The position numbers and the translations under genes were made by a program. DNA of 40,727 nucleotides, from NCBI GenBank assembly GCA_002401855.1, contig NVUH01000022.1, positions 1 through 40,727 on the forward strand. The letters are read 5' to 3'. The DNA comes from Hyphomicrobiales bacterium (lineage in GTDB: Bacteria; Pseudomonadota; Alphaproteobacteria; Rhizobiales; OSC116). Below, piece by piece: positions 17,937 through 27,355 of the stretch (its first letter is position 1; every line of letters starts with the position of its first letter). The notes beneath the pieces were generated by a model. It saw only the letters and a program-made list of their open reading frames with translations, was not told the origin of the DNA and did not search any database.

Positions 17937-18734
17937 TCACTTATTTTGATAGTTTTTTAACCAGCTCAGGCCGATTTGCGTGTTGTCTTTGGGGATATAT
18001 TCGCAACCAATTGTGCCTTGATAGCCCATATCATCGATATATTGGAATAAAAATGGGTAATTAATCTCGCCTGTGCCCGGCTCGTGCCGCCCAGGTACAT
18101 CGGCGACTTGCACATGGCCAATATATGGTAAAAATTTAGCAAACCTGACTGCCACATTGCCTTGCGCCATTTGGCAGTGATAAATATCAAATTGCATTTT
18201 TACATTGTCCAAGCCAACTTGTTGCACAATTTCTAATGATTGCTCTTGATTGTTGACGAGATAATTAGGCATATCTATTGGGTTGATGGCTTCGACCAGA
18301 ATCTCGATGCCCAGAGGCTCGGCTTTGTGTGCCAAATATTGTAAGTTTTCAATATAGATTTTTGTGCATTCTGCTTGACTGACGCCCGTCGGCACAATGC
18401 CTGACATGCAATGTAATTTGTGACAGCTGAGCGCTTTGGCATAATCTAAAGCTTTGTCGGCAAATTGTTTAAAGTCACTTTGTCGGCCAGGCAAAGCTGC
18501 AATGCCGCGTTCGCCATTTTTAAAATCACCGGGCGGCAGGTTAAACAAATCCATCATCAGCTTATGTTTGGATAGCAATTGGCTGATCTGCTCCGCTTCA
18601 TAATTATATGGAAACATCATTTCAACTGATGTAAAACCAGCTTGTGCGGCGGCGGCGAAGCGTCGTAAAAAATCAACTTCTTGAAACATCATACTGAGGT
18701 TGGCTTGAAAATGAGGCAAAATATTGGCTTTCAA
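17937..18734 (-). CDS. hyi: hydroxypyruvate isomerase family protein
   Basis: A 265-residue TIM-barrel enzyme of the xylose isomerase-like superfamily. The start ILPHFQANLSMMFQEVDFL and the motifs FNLPPGDFKNGERG, ILVEAIN, MQFDIYHCQ and GHVQVADVPGRHEPGTGEI match Hyi/OtnI-type isomerases, including the Glu, Asp, His and Glu metal and catalytic positions. It interconverts hydroxypyruvate and tartronate semialdehyde, the substrate of the divergent neighbour. The start appears to be TTG at 18734: no in-frame ATG precedes the conserved N-terminus, and no ribosome binding site is visible, so initiation may be weak or leaderless. Confidence 0.88.
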   Translation of the reverse strand: MKANILPHFQANLSMMFQEVDFLRRFAAAAQAGFTSVEMMFPYNYEAEQISQLLSKHKLMMDLFNLPPGDFKNGERGIAALPGRQSDFKQFADKALDYAKALSCHKLHCMSGIVPTGVSQAECTKIYIENLQYLAHKAEPLGIEILVEAINPIDMPNYLVNNQEQSLEIVQQVGLDNVKMQFDIYHCQMAQGNVAVRFAKFLPYIGHVQVADVPGRHEPGTGEINYPFLFQYIDDMGYQGTIGCEYIPKDNTQIGLSWLKNYQNK

Positions 18735-18825
18735 ATTTTTATAGTATAAATTAACGATAATACAGATTATAGTTTATTGTTTGATTCGTAACGTTATTTT
18801 TTGAACGTTATTTTTGGGGATGAAT

Positions 18826-19719
18826 ATGACTGATAATAAAAACACTAAAATTGCATTTTTGGGCATTGGCTTGATGGGCATTCACATGGCTGAGCGACTA
18901 TTGCGTGATGGCTTTGCGGTTAATATTTGGAACCGCAGCCAACCTAAATTGGCACCGTTGATTGAGCTGGGCGCGGTGAATTATAGTGATGCGACCCAAG
19001 CGGTTAATGGTGCTGATGTGGTCATCACCATGTTACAGAATGGCGATATTGTTGATGATGTGCTGTATAATTCTGGTGCGATCAATTCGATCAAATCTGG
19101 CGCTTTGGTGATAGACACCAGCAGTATAGCGCCAGTTATGGCCAAAAAACATTGTGATGCACTGGGCGCTTTGGGTATTGATTATTTAGATTCGCCAGTA
19201 TCAGGTGGCACCAAGGGCGCTGAATTTGGCACATTGGTGATTATGGCAGGTGGCACAGACGCTGCGTTTAAACGGGCTGCACCTGTTTATGCCACATTGG
19301 GCCGCGCCACTCATATTGGTAAAACAGGCAGCGGGCAATTAACCAAATTGGCCAACCAAACCATTGTGGCCATCACTCTTGCAGCGGTATCCGAAGGTTT
19401 ATTATTGGCCGCCGCTGGTGGTGCCAATGCCGCTATTGTGCGTGAATGTTTGATGGGTGGTTTTGCCGATAGCCGCATTTTAACTGAGCATGGCCTGCGC
19501 ATGGTCGAGCGTAATTTCACTCCCGGTGGGCCGAATGTGATTTTCGTCAAAGATATGAAAGCCATTTTAGAGGCTGCGGCTGAACTGAAGCTTGAATTGC
19601 CGCTGCTTAGCCATGTGAATGACGTTTACAAAAAAATGTGTGATGACGGGCAAGGAGATCTTGACCATGCCAGCTATATTTTGGCGTTAGAAGCCGCCAA
19701 CCCACCGCATCGGCTATAA
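18826..19719 (+). CDS. 2-hydroxy-3-oxopropionate reductase / 3-hydroxyisobutyrate dehydrogenase family
   Basis: A 297-residue beta-hydroxyacid dehydrogenase. The N-terminal nucleotide site is AFLGIGLMGIHMAERL (GxGxxG variant), then the substrate loop DSPVSGGTKGAEFGTL and the catalytic-Lys region GKTGSGQLTKLANQ. Its divergent pairing with hyi (91 bases between them) points to tartronate semialdehyde reductase (GlxR/GarR) in glyoxylate or hydroxypyruvate use; 3-hydroxyisobutyrate dehydrogenase is the alternative. The ATG at 18826 was chosen over 18820 because GGGGA at 18816-18820 is then well spaced. Its stop abuts that of the convergent GGDEF-EAL gene. Confidence 0.85.
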   Translation: MTDNKNTKIAFLGIGLMGIHMAERLLRDGFAVNIWNRSQPKLAPLIELGAVNYSDATQAVNGADVVITMLQNGDIVDDVLYNSGAINSIKSGALVIDTSSIAPVMAKKHCDALGALGIDYLDSPVSGGTKGAEFGTLVIMAGGTDAAFKRAAPVYATLGRATHIGKTGSGQLTKLANQTIVAITLAAVSEGLLLAAAGGANAAIVRECLMGGFADSRILTEHGLRMVERNFTPGGPNVIFVKDMKAILEAAAELKLELPLLSHVNDVYKKMCDDGQGDLDHASYILALEAANPPHRL

Positions 19720-21627
19720 TTAGCTGGTGCCATATTTAGGGGCGGCTGTCCAAATAATATCATTTTTAGTGAGAAAGTTAAGCGCATCCTGCTCAGATAG
19801 GGGACGACTGAAATAATATCCTTGAATGTAACGACAACCCATTTCTTCCAACACTGCAAGCTGGGATTCGTTTTCTACCCCTTCGATAACGCATTGTAGG
19901 TTTAAGTTATTACACAGGTCAGTTATGGTTTTCACAATGTTGCGGCTGCTTCGGTTTTTATGAACATCGGTGATAAAGCTACGGTCAATTTTAAGCCGAT
20001 CGAGCGGCATGCGCTGGACATAACTTAATGATGAATAGCCCGTGCCAAAATCATCCAAAGCGATGCTTGCACCTTGTAGTTTTAGCAATTCAAGCGCGCG
20101 GTTGGCTTGGTCGAAATCTTGAATCACCGCGGTTTCAGTTACCTCAAATATAATGCGGTCATTGGGAAAATCTGAATTTTCAATCAAATTAAAAAGATTT
20201 AGAACGGTCATTTCAGAAGACAGATCAAAGGTCGATAAATTGAATGATAGGGTGATGTCATCAGGCCATTGACAAGCGGCGGCAAGCGCCTTTTTAAGCA
20301 ATATTTTAGTCAATTTACCAATCATGCCCATTTGTTCGGCACTGGCGATAAAAATATCTGGCCTTACTTGGCCTAAAGCTGGGCTATCCCAGCGTGCCAG
20401 AGCCTCAAACCCAATCGTCTTATGGCTATGTAAATCAACAATTGGTTGAAATAACATAGACAATTCTTCTTCTAAATCGGCATGGCTTAGTTGATGCTCA
20501 ATATTGGCCACTTCGCGGATGATGGTTTCATGTTTTTCAGAAAAAATAACTGGCGCGCCCTTGCTATGCTGTTTTGAATAACATAATGCATAATCGGCGC
20601 GTTCAAATATATGTTGGGCATTGTCTGCCATTGTCGGAAACTCAACAAAGCCAATGGTCGCGGCTATTTGCACGCTGCCATCACGCAAATGAAAAACATG
20701 GCGCATGGCCTCACATATTTTTTGGCCAACGCCTACCACATTTTCAACATCACTGGGTGCGGTTAAAATGACACCAAATTCATCACCACCTAAGCGCGCC
20801 AATAATATCTCATCGCCCAAAACATCGCTTAATCGTTGCGCGGTTTTTATGAGCAAATCATCGCCTGCTGGGTGGCCAAATATATCATTTATCCGTTTAA
20901 AACCATCCAAGTCCAACAGACCCACGGTGAATTTTTTGCCAAGCTTATCTTTATAGCTTTCGGTTAAGGTTTCTAGCTGGTTAAAAAAGCTACGGCGATT
21001 TGGCAATGCGGTGAGTGGGTCTTTATTGGCCAAATGCTGAATCCGACGCTCGGCAACTAGCCGCTCGGTGATGTCGGTATGAGTGCTTAAATACCCACCT
21101 GTTTCAACGGGTTGAAGGATGATTTCAATCTCTTGGCCTGTTGTCAATTGTTGAATTCTGGAAGCATATCGATTGCTTGCAGTGGCCTTTAGGCCTTTGG
21201 CGATATATTGATCTGGGTCATTACCTTCGTAAACACCCGCTTCGATGCGCAATTCCATAACTCGTCTTAAGCTCATCCCTGTAGATAATTGACTGGTTTT
21301 TAGCCCGTAGATTGAGGCAAACCTTTGATTGAAAATTACCAATTCTCTGTTGGCATCAAATAAGGCCAAACCTTGCGGCATATTGTTAATCGCCGCTTCA
21401 AACCACATATTTTGCTCGCCAACCACATTTGCGGCGCGCACTAAGTCAATATTTAAGCTTTCTAATTCATCAGCCATTAATGTGTTGGCGCGGTCGGCAC
21501 GTTGTTGATCACGATAAAGCCCATCATAAGCCTCGCCGACTAGCTCGTATAATCGTTCAAGATTAATGTCTAATTCATCACTTTTATATTTGGATTTTTG
21601 GATTTGCCGCTTGAGTAACTTATGCAT
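19720..21627 (-). CDS. PAS-GGDEF-EAL bifunctional c-di-GMP enzyme
   Basis: A 635-residue cytoplasmic protein with no membrane segment. It has a short helical N-terminus, a PAS-like domain (about 70-190; [20 protein letters not shown]), a GGDEF domain (about 205-365) with intact RLGGDEFG near 281, and an EAL domain (about 385-630) with intact EALARW near 407, [10 protein letters not shown] and the KIDRSFI segment. Both synthesis and breakdown of c-di-GMP look possible; one half may be regulatory. The ATG at 21627 overlaps the FIST gene by eight bases, with the GGGGGTGG in the FIST codons as its binding site, so it is translationally coupled to the FIST sensor. Confidence 0.92.
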   Translation of the reverse strand: MHKLLKRQIQKSKYKSDELDINLERLYELVGEAYDGLYRDQQRADRANTLMADELESLNIDLVRAANVVGEQNMWFEAAINNMPQGLALFDANRELVIFNQRFASIYGLKTSQLSTGMSLRRVMELRIEAGVYEGNDPDQYIAKGLKATASNRYASRIQQLTTGQEIEIILQPVETGGYLSTHTDITERLVAERRIQHLANKDPLTALPNRRSFFNQLETLTESYKDKLGKKFTVGLLDLDGFKRINDIFGHPAGDDLLIKTAQRLSDVLGDEILLARLGGDEFGVILTAPSDVENVVGVGQKICEAMRHVFHLRDGSVQIAATIGFVEFPTMADNAQHIFERADYALCYSKQHSKGAPVIFSEKHETIIREVANIEHQLSHADLEEELSMLFQPIVDLHSHKTIGFEALARWDSPALGQVRPDIFIASAEQMGMIGKLTKILLKKALAAACQWPDDITLSFNLSTFDLSSEMTVLNLFNLIENSDFPNDRIIFEVTETAVIQDFDQANRALELLKLQGASIALDDFGTGYSSLSYVQRMPLDRLKIDRSFITDVHKNRSSRNIVKTITDLCNNLNLQCVIEGVENESQLAVLEEMGCRYIQGYYFSRPLSEQDALNFLTKNDIIWTAAPKYGTS

Positions 21628-22777
21628 TACCACCCCCAACAGATTCTGAAAACAATGAAATTGTCATGGTTTGGTTTTGCAACCTAGGCATGCCGCCAAC
21701 TATTTTGGGGCAAATTTCACCATAGGAATAAAAGCCAATGCGCGGCATGGTGAGGCCTAGTTCTTCGCCGACGGCTTCAACCTCTTCTTCGGTACGCTGT
21801 TTCATCACCATACGGCGGCCAACACAGGTGAGTAAGAATGCAAATTCACCTAATATTTCTCGCCCCTTAGGCAGTTGTTCAACAGCTTGGGCAGCGGCTT
21901 GGGTAGCGCCTTCAATCAGGCCTTCATGTGAGGCTTTCATCAATTGCGCAATCGCGCCTTCAGGCATAGTGCCCGCAAAAATAAGTGATTTATCTTTGCG
22001 GTTTATATTTAAGATTGTGCGTGTGGTTTCGCTGTTTTCAACATTCGCTTCGGATATTTGCAACGGAAATAACCAACCAGAAGCTGGTAGTTCATTTGCC
22101 TCTTCCCCTAAATATCTTTCATATAAATCCAGAGCTGGTTCGCCATCTAGCTCGTATAATATATTGCCATCGGATTTTGTGACAATGCGGCGCGGGCCAA
22201 AGGGCCGCCAGCCACCTTGGCTGGAGTGGCCAATATGTATGTTAGTGCCATAAAGCCCGACAGCGGCAACTTGGCCAGAACTTAAATTAGCATTTAAACC
22301 CACAAGGGTCTCATTAAACCGATCGCCATCTGCTGCCAAGGCGCCAATCACCGATATTTTGGTGCCAACAATTTCAGAAATAGATTTTGCCAAATCACTG
22401 CCATTGGTCTCCATACCATCGGATAAGAGAATGACACAGGCCAAATCGTCAGCTTGTAATTGCTGGCCAATCTCCCGCCCTGCTTGTGCTGAAGATATAT
22501 CGCCACCAATTTGGCAGCTAGCGGCTTTAACTTTGGTCGATGCAAATTTTATCGCAACGGCAACAAAATTAAGGCCGTCAGTGACTTGATTGGCAATTTG
22601 CCCCGCTGAAGAACAGCCCAATAAAATGGCATCGGGTGCGGCGGATTGCAATTGCTTATGAGCTTCTTCTAGTATGTGGCCATCGCCAAAATAAACAACT
22701 AAATCTGGGGTCACGTTGAAGCTGAGCTGGCTTGTGTCACCAGCCAATTCATCCCATGAAACTATACTTACTTTCAT
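21620..22777 (-). CDS. FIST domain sensory protein
   Basis: A 385-residue protein with a FIST_N domain (about 20-215; [34 protein letters not shown] and [13 protein letters not shown]) and a FIST_C domain (about 225-370; [16 protein letters not shown] and [10 protein letters not shown]). FIST proteins are thought to bind small ligands, perhaps amino acids, and are often found next to signalling genes. Here it heads a two-gene unit with a GGDEF-EAL enzyme and probably gives that enzyme its input. The start at 22777 follows GGGGAG; the 15-codon upstream extension is not supported. A full CtrA-type box lies about 115 bases upstream. Confidence 0.9.
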   Translation of the reverse strand: MKVSIVSWDELAGDTSQLSFNVTPDLVVYFGDGHILEEAHKQLQSAAPDAILLGCSSAGQIANQVTDGLNFVAVAIKFASTKVKAASCQIGGDISSAQAGREIGQQLQADDLACVILLSDGMETNGSDLAKSISEIVGTKISVIGALAADGDRFNETLVGLNANLSSGQVAAVGLYGTNIHIGHSSQGGWRPFGPRRIVTKSDGNILYELDGEPALDLYERYLGEEANELPASGWLFPLQISEANVENSETTRTILNINRKDKSLIFAGTMPEGAIAQLMKASHEGLIEGATQAAAQAVEQLPKGREILGEFAFLLTCVGRRMVMKQRTEEEVEAVGEELGLTMPRIGFYSYGEICPKIVGGMPRLQNQTMTISLFSESVGGGNA

Positions 22778-22891
22778 CAGCTCCCCGCGTTGTAAATTAG
22801 GCACTTCACTTAGGACCCCCACCCTAATGCAAACCTATCCATCTATATCTCTATTCATCTATATCTTAAGTATGAAGATAGAAGATTATTG

Positions 22892-22906
22892 TTAACATTC
22901 TATTAA
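22892..22906 (-). promoter_or_regulatory. CtrA-type box upstream of FIST/GGDEF-EAL
   Basis: TTAACATTCTATTAA is an exact TTAA-N7-TTAA. It lies 115-129 bases upstream of the FIST start. Nearby, CATCTATATCT occurs twice in direct orientation (22840-22850 and 22856-22866, 16-base period). The rest of the 22778-23212 gap shows no convincing gene. Confidence 0.55.
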
Positions 22907-23212
22907 GCATAAATTGGGCTTGGCCAGAAGCGGCATATTTCTGGTGATTATAATGTTTTATATTTGTATTAAAAATACCGAAACCAATCACGACTGCCCA
23001 CCAAACTTTTTCATTGGCTTTTCAAAAGGCTTGGTTGTTGCAGATTTGATATTTGCTTCTAGGTTTACACAACCTAAAATTGATAACGCTCTTAGCAGAG
23101 GCTTCAATTGTTATTTTCTCTAATCATGGTTTCGCCCGAACAATTGTTTGGCTTTTATGATATAAATATATGTTTTTTGATGATTTTAAACACTTACTGT
23201 TTCAAAAGGTAA

Positions 23213-23289
23213 TGGTACAGTTAGCGGGTCTCGAACCTGCGACCTCCTGGTCCACAACCAGGCGCTCTAACCAACTGAGCTATAACTGC
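23213..23289 (-). tRNA. tRNA-His (GTG), alphaproteobacterial type without G-1
   Basis: The cloverleaf reads on the minus strand: acceptor GCAGTTA/TAACTGT with a G1-T72 wobble, D stem GCTC/GAGC, anticodon stem CCTGG/CCAGG around loop TTGTGGA (anticodon GTG), T arm GCAGG-TTCGAGA-CCCGC with one A-C mismatch, and encoded CCA (23213-23215). The discriminator base is A73 and the base before G1 is T, so the usual G-1:C73 pair of tRNA-His is absent. This is the form known from many alphaproteobacteria. Confidence 0.95.
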
Positions 23290-23496
23290 ACATATCTTGA
23301 GCCATATTTCGCACAAAGATGACATTATTTAGCCGCTAATTTTCTAATAAGCAAGCAAGATTGTGATTTGTCCCACAAAGATTGTGCAAATATGTATATT
23401 TTAGCCTAAAACCACCCATGGCTCGGGTTTTGGGGCTTTTCTTTTCATCGCACCTATGGTTTTATGAGTGCTCATTTAAAAATAATTGAGAGTGAC

Positions 23497-23715
23497 ATGG
23501 GCATTAATTCATCAAATGATATCATCGCGGATTTACAACTTGGCTCTACATCTGATGGCTTGGTGCGCATCTATGTAATTGGCGAAGAGGTTGATTTACC
23601 TATGGATTTTGAACCTGATGAAGCCCGAGAAATTGCTGCCGAACTGCTGGCAGCAGCGGATGAAGCTGAGCAAATTGCCAAAAAGAATGCTAAAAAAAAC
23701 CGCAAGCCACGGTAG
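23497..23715 (+). CDS. small conserved alphaproteobacterial protein (DUF6324-like)
   Basis: A 72-residue protein: MGINSSNDIIADLQLGST, VRIYVIGEEVDLPMDFEPDE, a helical AREIAAELLAAADEAE and a basic tail. The pattern matches the small DUF6324-type proteins I recall from alphaproteobacteria, which have no known function. The start at 23497 was chosen from the conserved MGIN and the nearby GAGAGTG; an upstream in-frame ATG at 23464 would add 11 residues. A hairpin terminator follows at 23761. Confidence 0.7.
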   Translation: MGINSSNDIIADLQLGSTSDGLVRIYVIGEEVDLPMDFEPDEAREIAAELLAAADEAEQIAKKNAKKNRKPR

Positions 23716-23760
23716 TAGAAAATAAAAATTGACCTATACGTTGGTTAATTTGGTGGTAGG

Positions 23761-23790
23761 AAAACCAAGTTGAGCTTGGTTTTATAATTT
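23761..23790 (+). terminator. intrinsic terminator after the DUF6324-like gene
   Basis: A perfect 9-bp stem AAAACCAAG/CTTGGTTTT (23761-23769 with 23775-23783) closes a five-base loop, followed by ATAATTTT. Confidence 0.75.
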
Positions 23791-23835
23791 TAACTATAGA
23801 TTGAAAGGCCGCTTTACCTTGGCCTTAATATCTGG

Positions 23836-23850
23836 TTAATTAATTGTTAA
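23836..23850 (+). promoter_or_regulatory. CtrA-type box upstream of the PdhS-like kinase
   Basis: TTAATTAATTGTTAA is an exact TTAA-N7-TTAA, 62-76 bases upstream of the kinase start. A CtrA site here would form a feedback loop, since PdhS/PleC/DivJ kinases feed into CtrA control through DivK. Confidence 0.6.
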
Positions 23851-23911
23851 GATAATATTTAAATATGTTCCTAATCATAGGAATATATGTGTTGAGTATC
23901 CAAAGTGAGTG

Positions 23912-26900
23912 ATGAGTATGGTGCAGCTTAGCAGTGTAAACGGCTTTAAAAACATCGAAAATAACCTTGATAAAATGCAAGCCGCCGCTTGGGTGTGGGA
24001 TGCTGACCGCCGGCGCATTGTTGCAGCCAATGGCCGCGCCGTTATATTTTGGCAAGAGTTGAGTGTTTTGGATTTAATCGACAGCTTGTTTGGCGAATAC
24101 CACCCGATGAGTTTGCAATTTGCCAAAGCGCAAAATCTTATTCTGCACGATGGTGATGCGGTTGATATGATTATTGACTTTAATTCGGTCGGCATTAATG
24201 AGGTGATAAATTGCCAGTTTAGCCCATTGCAGTCAGATGATGGCCGCAATGTTATATTGATCCAAATTGCCAAAGCCGTCATGTTAGATGATGCTGAACA
24301 AGTGGTCGCAACAGATGATGCTGATGAAAATTTAATCGTCACAATGTTAGACAATGCGCCCGCCGCTCTGGCTTTGTTTGATCGACATGGCGAATTTTGT
24401 TATGCCAATGAATATTGCCAACAAATATTTAGCAAATCGAATGAGGTATTTACTGCGCCAAAATCGCTTGGTGATTGGTTTATTGGCGATGATGCGGCAG
24501 AGAATTTAATTAAAAAATGCCTTACCTATAAAATTGCCAATATGAGCGCCAAATTAAACACCGCATTTGGACCACGCGCGCATAGCGTTATTGCAAAATC
24601 ATTTGCCATCAAACCAGCTGCTGATGGCGGGCAATATATATTGATTTATTTGCGTGATGTGGCGGATGAGAGACATTATGAACAAATACTAATTGAGCGC
24701 ATTGCTAGACTTGAACAACTTACCCAATTGGGTAGTGATTTTTACTTTATCTTAGATGATGAATTGGATTTTGTGCAACTTGGTGGTAATTTTGAAAAAT
24801 TAACTGGCTACCCCGCCAGTCAATTTCTCGGCGAGAATTGGCAAAATGTTGCCGATTGGTTCGAACTAGATACTGATGGTGTGGCAAGCGAATATTTTGC
24901 CGAGCGAAAATCTTTTGACAATCTGACCATTGAATGGCCAGTTAAAGATAGTAAAACCAGCCTATCACTCACTTGGCGTGGCCGCTCTATTTATGAGCAG
25001 CAAAATGGTGAGAATGTATTTGTTGGCAGTTTTGTCACTGCGTATGAAAATATCCTGGCTATATCTGGTGACGATTTGGCGCATAATATGGATGTAAATT
25101 CTTTTTCTGAGCATGTGGAATTGATTGAGGATGAAGATGACACTGACCTTGATATTGACACTGAGCTTGATGCTGAAACCAGCAGCGACACTACGAATGA
25201 CAGCCTAGCCGTAAATGAGCTAATTTTGGAAGACGAAATTGCCAGTGTAGATGACATTGCCGATTTGGCCGAATTGGATGGTGCGGATGCTGATGACATA
25301 AATATGGGGCAAAATCAGCAAACCAGCGACATTGAACTTTCGGCACTTGAAACTGATTTGAGTGATGTTGAAGCGGTGAATTTTAACTCTATTGGCGAAG
25401 CGCTTAACGGCAGATTGAATGATGCTGATGATATTACCGACAATCTGGTTACAGACAATCTGATTACAGACAATGTAGTTGCGGACAATATTGTGCCTGC
25501 CTTTGGAGCGACGATTGATCAGGTGGCAAGGTTTGGCCGCCGTGAAGTGAATATGCTTAAGCTGGTGCTGGATCAAACGCCCGTTATGGCAGCGATCACT
25601 AGTCTGCCTTCTGAAGAGGGCATATACACTTTATTCGCCAATAAAGAGCTGCTGTATAATCTAGGTATGATTCAAGACAAAGACCAGAGTTTGGCAGATG
25701 ATGAATATTCAAACATTCTATCGGTTGAATCTATGGAGATTTTGAACCAACTTGAAGATAAATTAAATGAAAAGCCAATCGAGCAGGAAGTCAGTTTCTT
25801 GGTTGATGGTCAAAAGTATTATTTCAATGCCAAAATCAATAAAATAGATTGGCAGGACCATAAAGCCTTGCAACATATTTTAAGCCCGAAACTAGACTTA
25901 GAAGTGCTGAGCGCCGCCCTCGCCGATGACGTGACAGCTCAAGACGAAGCTGAAGTTGATGTTGCTTCCAATGCTAGTTCAGATGCAGATGACAATATTG
26001 TTCAATTTGTTTTGGATGCGCAGGCATTTATCGATATTGAGCAAGAAATATTATCTAGCAACATATATTTAAATAATATCGTTGGTTTGACCAGTACGGA
26101 TTTAATTGGCAAATCAATCGAAAACATTGTGAGTGAGAAAAATCTAGACAACTTCCGAAATTATATGAATACGGTGCTGCAAGATGAAGATAAAAATCTG
26201 AGTCTTGATGGCATTGAAATTGATTTAATTAATAAAATGGGCGAAAACCACACTGTATTCATGCACATTCAACGCTTAGATGAAGAAGAAGCGCGTGATT
26301 TTCCATCGAATATTTTGGTCAATATGCGTGACATTAGCATGTGGAAGAAAAAAGAAGCAAATTTGCGTGATGCCAAAGACCGTGCGGAGCATGAGAATGA
26401 ACAGAAATCTAGCTTTTTAGCCCGCATTAGCCATGAGTTACGCACCCCGCTTAATGCCATAATCGGTTTTTCCGAAGTGATGAGCGACGAAAAATTTGGC
26501 CCGTTGGAAAACAGCCGCTATAAGGGCTATGCTCACGATATTAACGAAAGTGGTGAACATTTATTAAGCTTGATTAACGACTTGCTTGACCTTTCAAAAG
26601 TAGAAGCGGGCAAAGTTGAGCTTAATTTTAAGGCGTTGGATTTAGAGCCACTGATCAACCAATCAGTATCACTGATGCAACCGATGGCTGATAAGAAACG
26701 CATCATCATCCGCACCTCGATCTCATCTAGCCTGCCGCAAATTGTTGCTGACATGCGCTCTATTCGGCAAATTATTTTAAACTTACTGTCCAATAGCATT
26801 AAATATTCTAACCCCGGCAGCCAGGTGATTTTAAGTGCTTTAATGGATGATGATGGTGAAGTGATCATTCGGGTGCGCGATACGGGCATTGGCATGGCTG

Positions 26901-27103
26901 ATGACCAATTAATTGCTGCTATGGAGCCGTTTAAAACCTTAAATATGGATGGTTTGACTGACCGCCAAGGCACTGGTTTGGGCTTGCCGCTTACCAAAGC
27001 ATTGGCCGAAGCCAACCGCGCTGATTTTAGCATTGAAAGCGCCGTGGATGCAGGCACATTGGTGCAAATTACTTTTCCGACAACTCGGGTTTTAACCCAT
27101 TAA
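23912..27103 (+). CDS. PdhS/PleC/DivJ-type PAS sensor histidine kinase
   Basis: A 1063-residue cytoplasmic kinase with no membrane segment. Several PAS-like modules fill the first 390 residues (for example LDNAPAALALFDRHGEFCYA near 148). Then come a long Asp/Glu-rich linker (about 395-530), further PAS-like regions (about 540-640 and 690-800), HisKA with SHELRTPLNAIIGFSE (phosphoacceptor His841) and HATPase_c with NLLSNSIKYSN, DTGIGM and RQGTGLGLPLTKALAEANRA. The HisKA sequence and the RQGTGLGLPL ending are typical of the PdhS family, which controls the phosphorylation of DivK and cell asymmetry. The start is uncertain among GTG 23909, ATG 23912 and ATG 23918. The linker encodes a 15-bp tandem repeat. 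Confidence 0.88.
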   Translation: MSMVQLSSVNGFKNIENNLDKMQAAAWVWDADRRRIVAANGRAVIFWQELSVLDLIDSLFGEYHPMSLQFAKAQNLILHDGDAVDMIIDFNSVGINEVINCQFSPLQSDDGRNVILIQIAKAVMLDDAEQVVATDDADENLIVTMLDNAPAALALFDRHGEFCYANEYCQQIFSKSNEVFTAPKSLGDWFIGDDAAENLIKKCLTYKIANMSAKLNTAFGPRAHSVIAKSFAIKPAADGGQYILIYLRDVADERHYEQILIERIARLEQLTQLGSDFYFILDDELDFVQLGGNFEKLTGYPASQFLGENWQNVADWFELDTDGVASEYFAERKSFDNLTIEWPVKDSKTSLSLTWRGRSIYEQQNGENVFVGSFVTAYENILAISGDDLAHNMDVNSFSEHVELIEDEDDTDLDIDTELDAETSSDTTNDSLAVNELILEDEIASVDDIADLAELDGADADDINMGQNQQTSDIELSALETDLSDVEAVNFNSIGEALNGRLNDADDITDNLVTDNLITDNVVADNIVPAFGATIDQVARFGRREVNMLKLVLDQTPVMAAITSLPSEEGIYTLFANKELLYNLGMIQDKDQSLADDEYSNILSVESMEILNQLEDKLNEKPIEQEVSFLVDGQKYYFNAKINKIDWQDHKALQHILSPKLDLEVLSAALADDVTAQDEAEVDVASNASSDADDNIVQFVLDAQAFIDIEQEILSSNIYLNNIVGLTSTDLIGKSIENIVSEKNLDNFRNYMNTVLQDEDKNLSLDGIEIDLINKMGENHTVFMHIQRLDEEEARDFPSNILVNMRDISMWKKKEANLRDAKDRAEHENEQKSSFLARISHELRTPLNAIIGFSEVMSDEKFGPLENSRYKGYAHDINESGEHLLSLINDLLDLSKVEAGKVELNFKALDLEPLINQSVSLMQPMADKKRIIIRTSISSSLPQIVADMRSIRQIILNLLSNSIKYSNPGSQVILSALMDDDGEVIIRVRDTGIGMADDQLIAAMEPFKTLNMDGLTDRQGTGLGLPLTKALAEANRADFSIESAVDAGTLVQITFPTTRVLTH
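25433..25492 (+). repeat. four 15-bp tandem repeats inside the kinase gene
   Basis: Four consecutive 15-base units encode ITDNL, VTDNL, ITDNV and VADNI at the end of the acidic linker, starting at codon 508. Units 1-3 are close at the DNA level; the fourth has drifted. Copy-number change would stay in frame and alter linker length. Confidence 0.8.
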
Positions 27104-27129
27104 TAGACCCGAAAACCAACCCAAAAAAG

Positions 27130-27166
27130 CATTGGCGACAAGATCGTAAAATCTTTACCGCCAATG
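27130..27166 (+). terminator. hairpin after the PdhS-like kinase gene
   Basis: CATTGGCG/CGCCAATG (27130-27137 with 27159-27166) forms a perfect 8-bp stem. Inside it AAGAT/ATCTT (27140-27144 with 27151-27155) adds 5 bp. A short ATTTT follows. It starts 27 bases past the stop codon and is probably the kinase terminator. Confidence 0.6.
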
Positions 27167-27214
27167 GATTTTAAAAATAATTAAAAAAATTGCTTATGCG
27201 AACCCAAAACGACT

Positions 27215-27273
27215 CCCCTAAATAACGATTATGCAGGCAATGAGCCTGTTATATATGTATCGTTTTTTAGGGG
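27215..27273. other. long hairpin with nested stem (structured RNA or bidirectional terminator)
   Basis: CCCCTAAATAACGAT (27215-27229) pairs with ATCGTTTTTTAGGGG (27259-27273), 15 bp with one T-T mismatch. The 29-base apical loop holds a second perfect stem, CAGGC/GCCTG (27234-27238 with 27244-27248). No T run follows on the plus strand. It lies between the kinase hairpin and the chemoreceptor's CtrA box. Confidence 0.6.
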
Positions 27274-27355
27274 GGCCGCTTTGGTAATACGCGAGTATTG
27301 ATTCTTAAAACTTCCCCCTGAGTCATAAGAACAACTAGTAAATGCCTTAATAAGG

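Noticed and set aside
22914-23123. Open frame of about 69 codons between the FIST gene and tRNA-His
   Set aside because: It starts with TTG, has no ribosome binding site and shows no recognisable family or domain; probably chance.
27215-27273. Known riboswitch class for the long hairpin
   Set aside because: I see none of the conserved cores of common classes (c-di-GMP, cobalamin, SAM, glycine); left as an unassigned structure.
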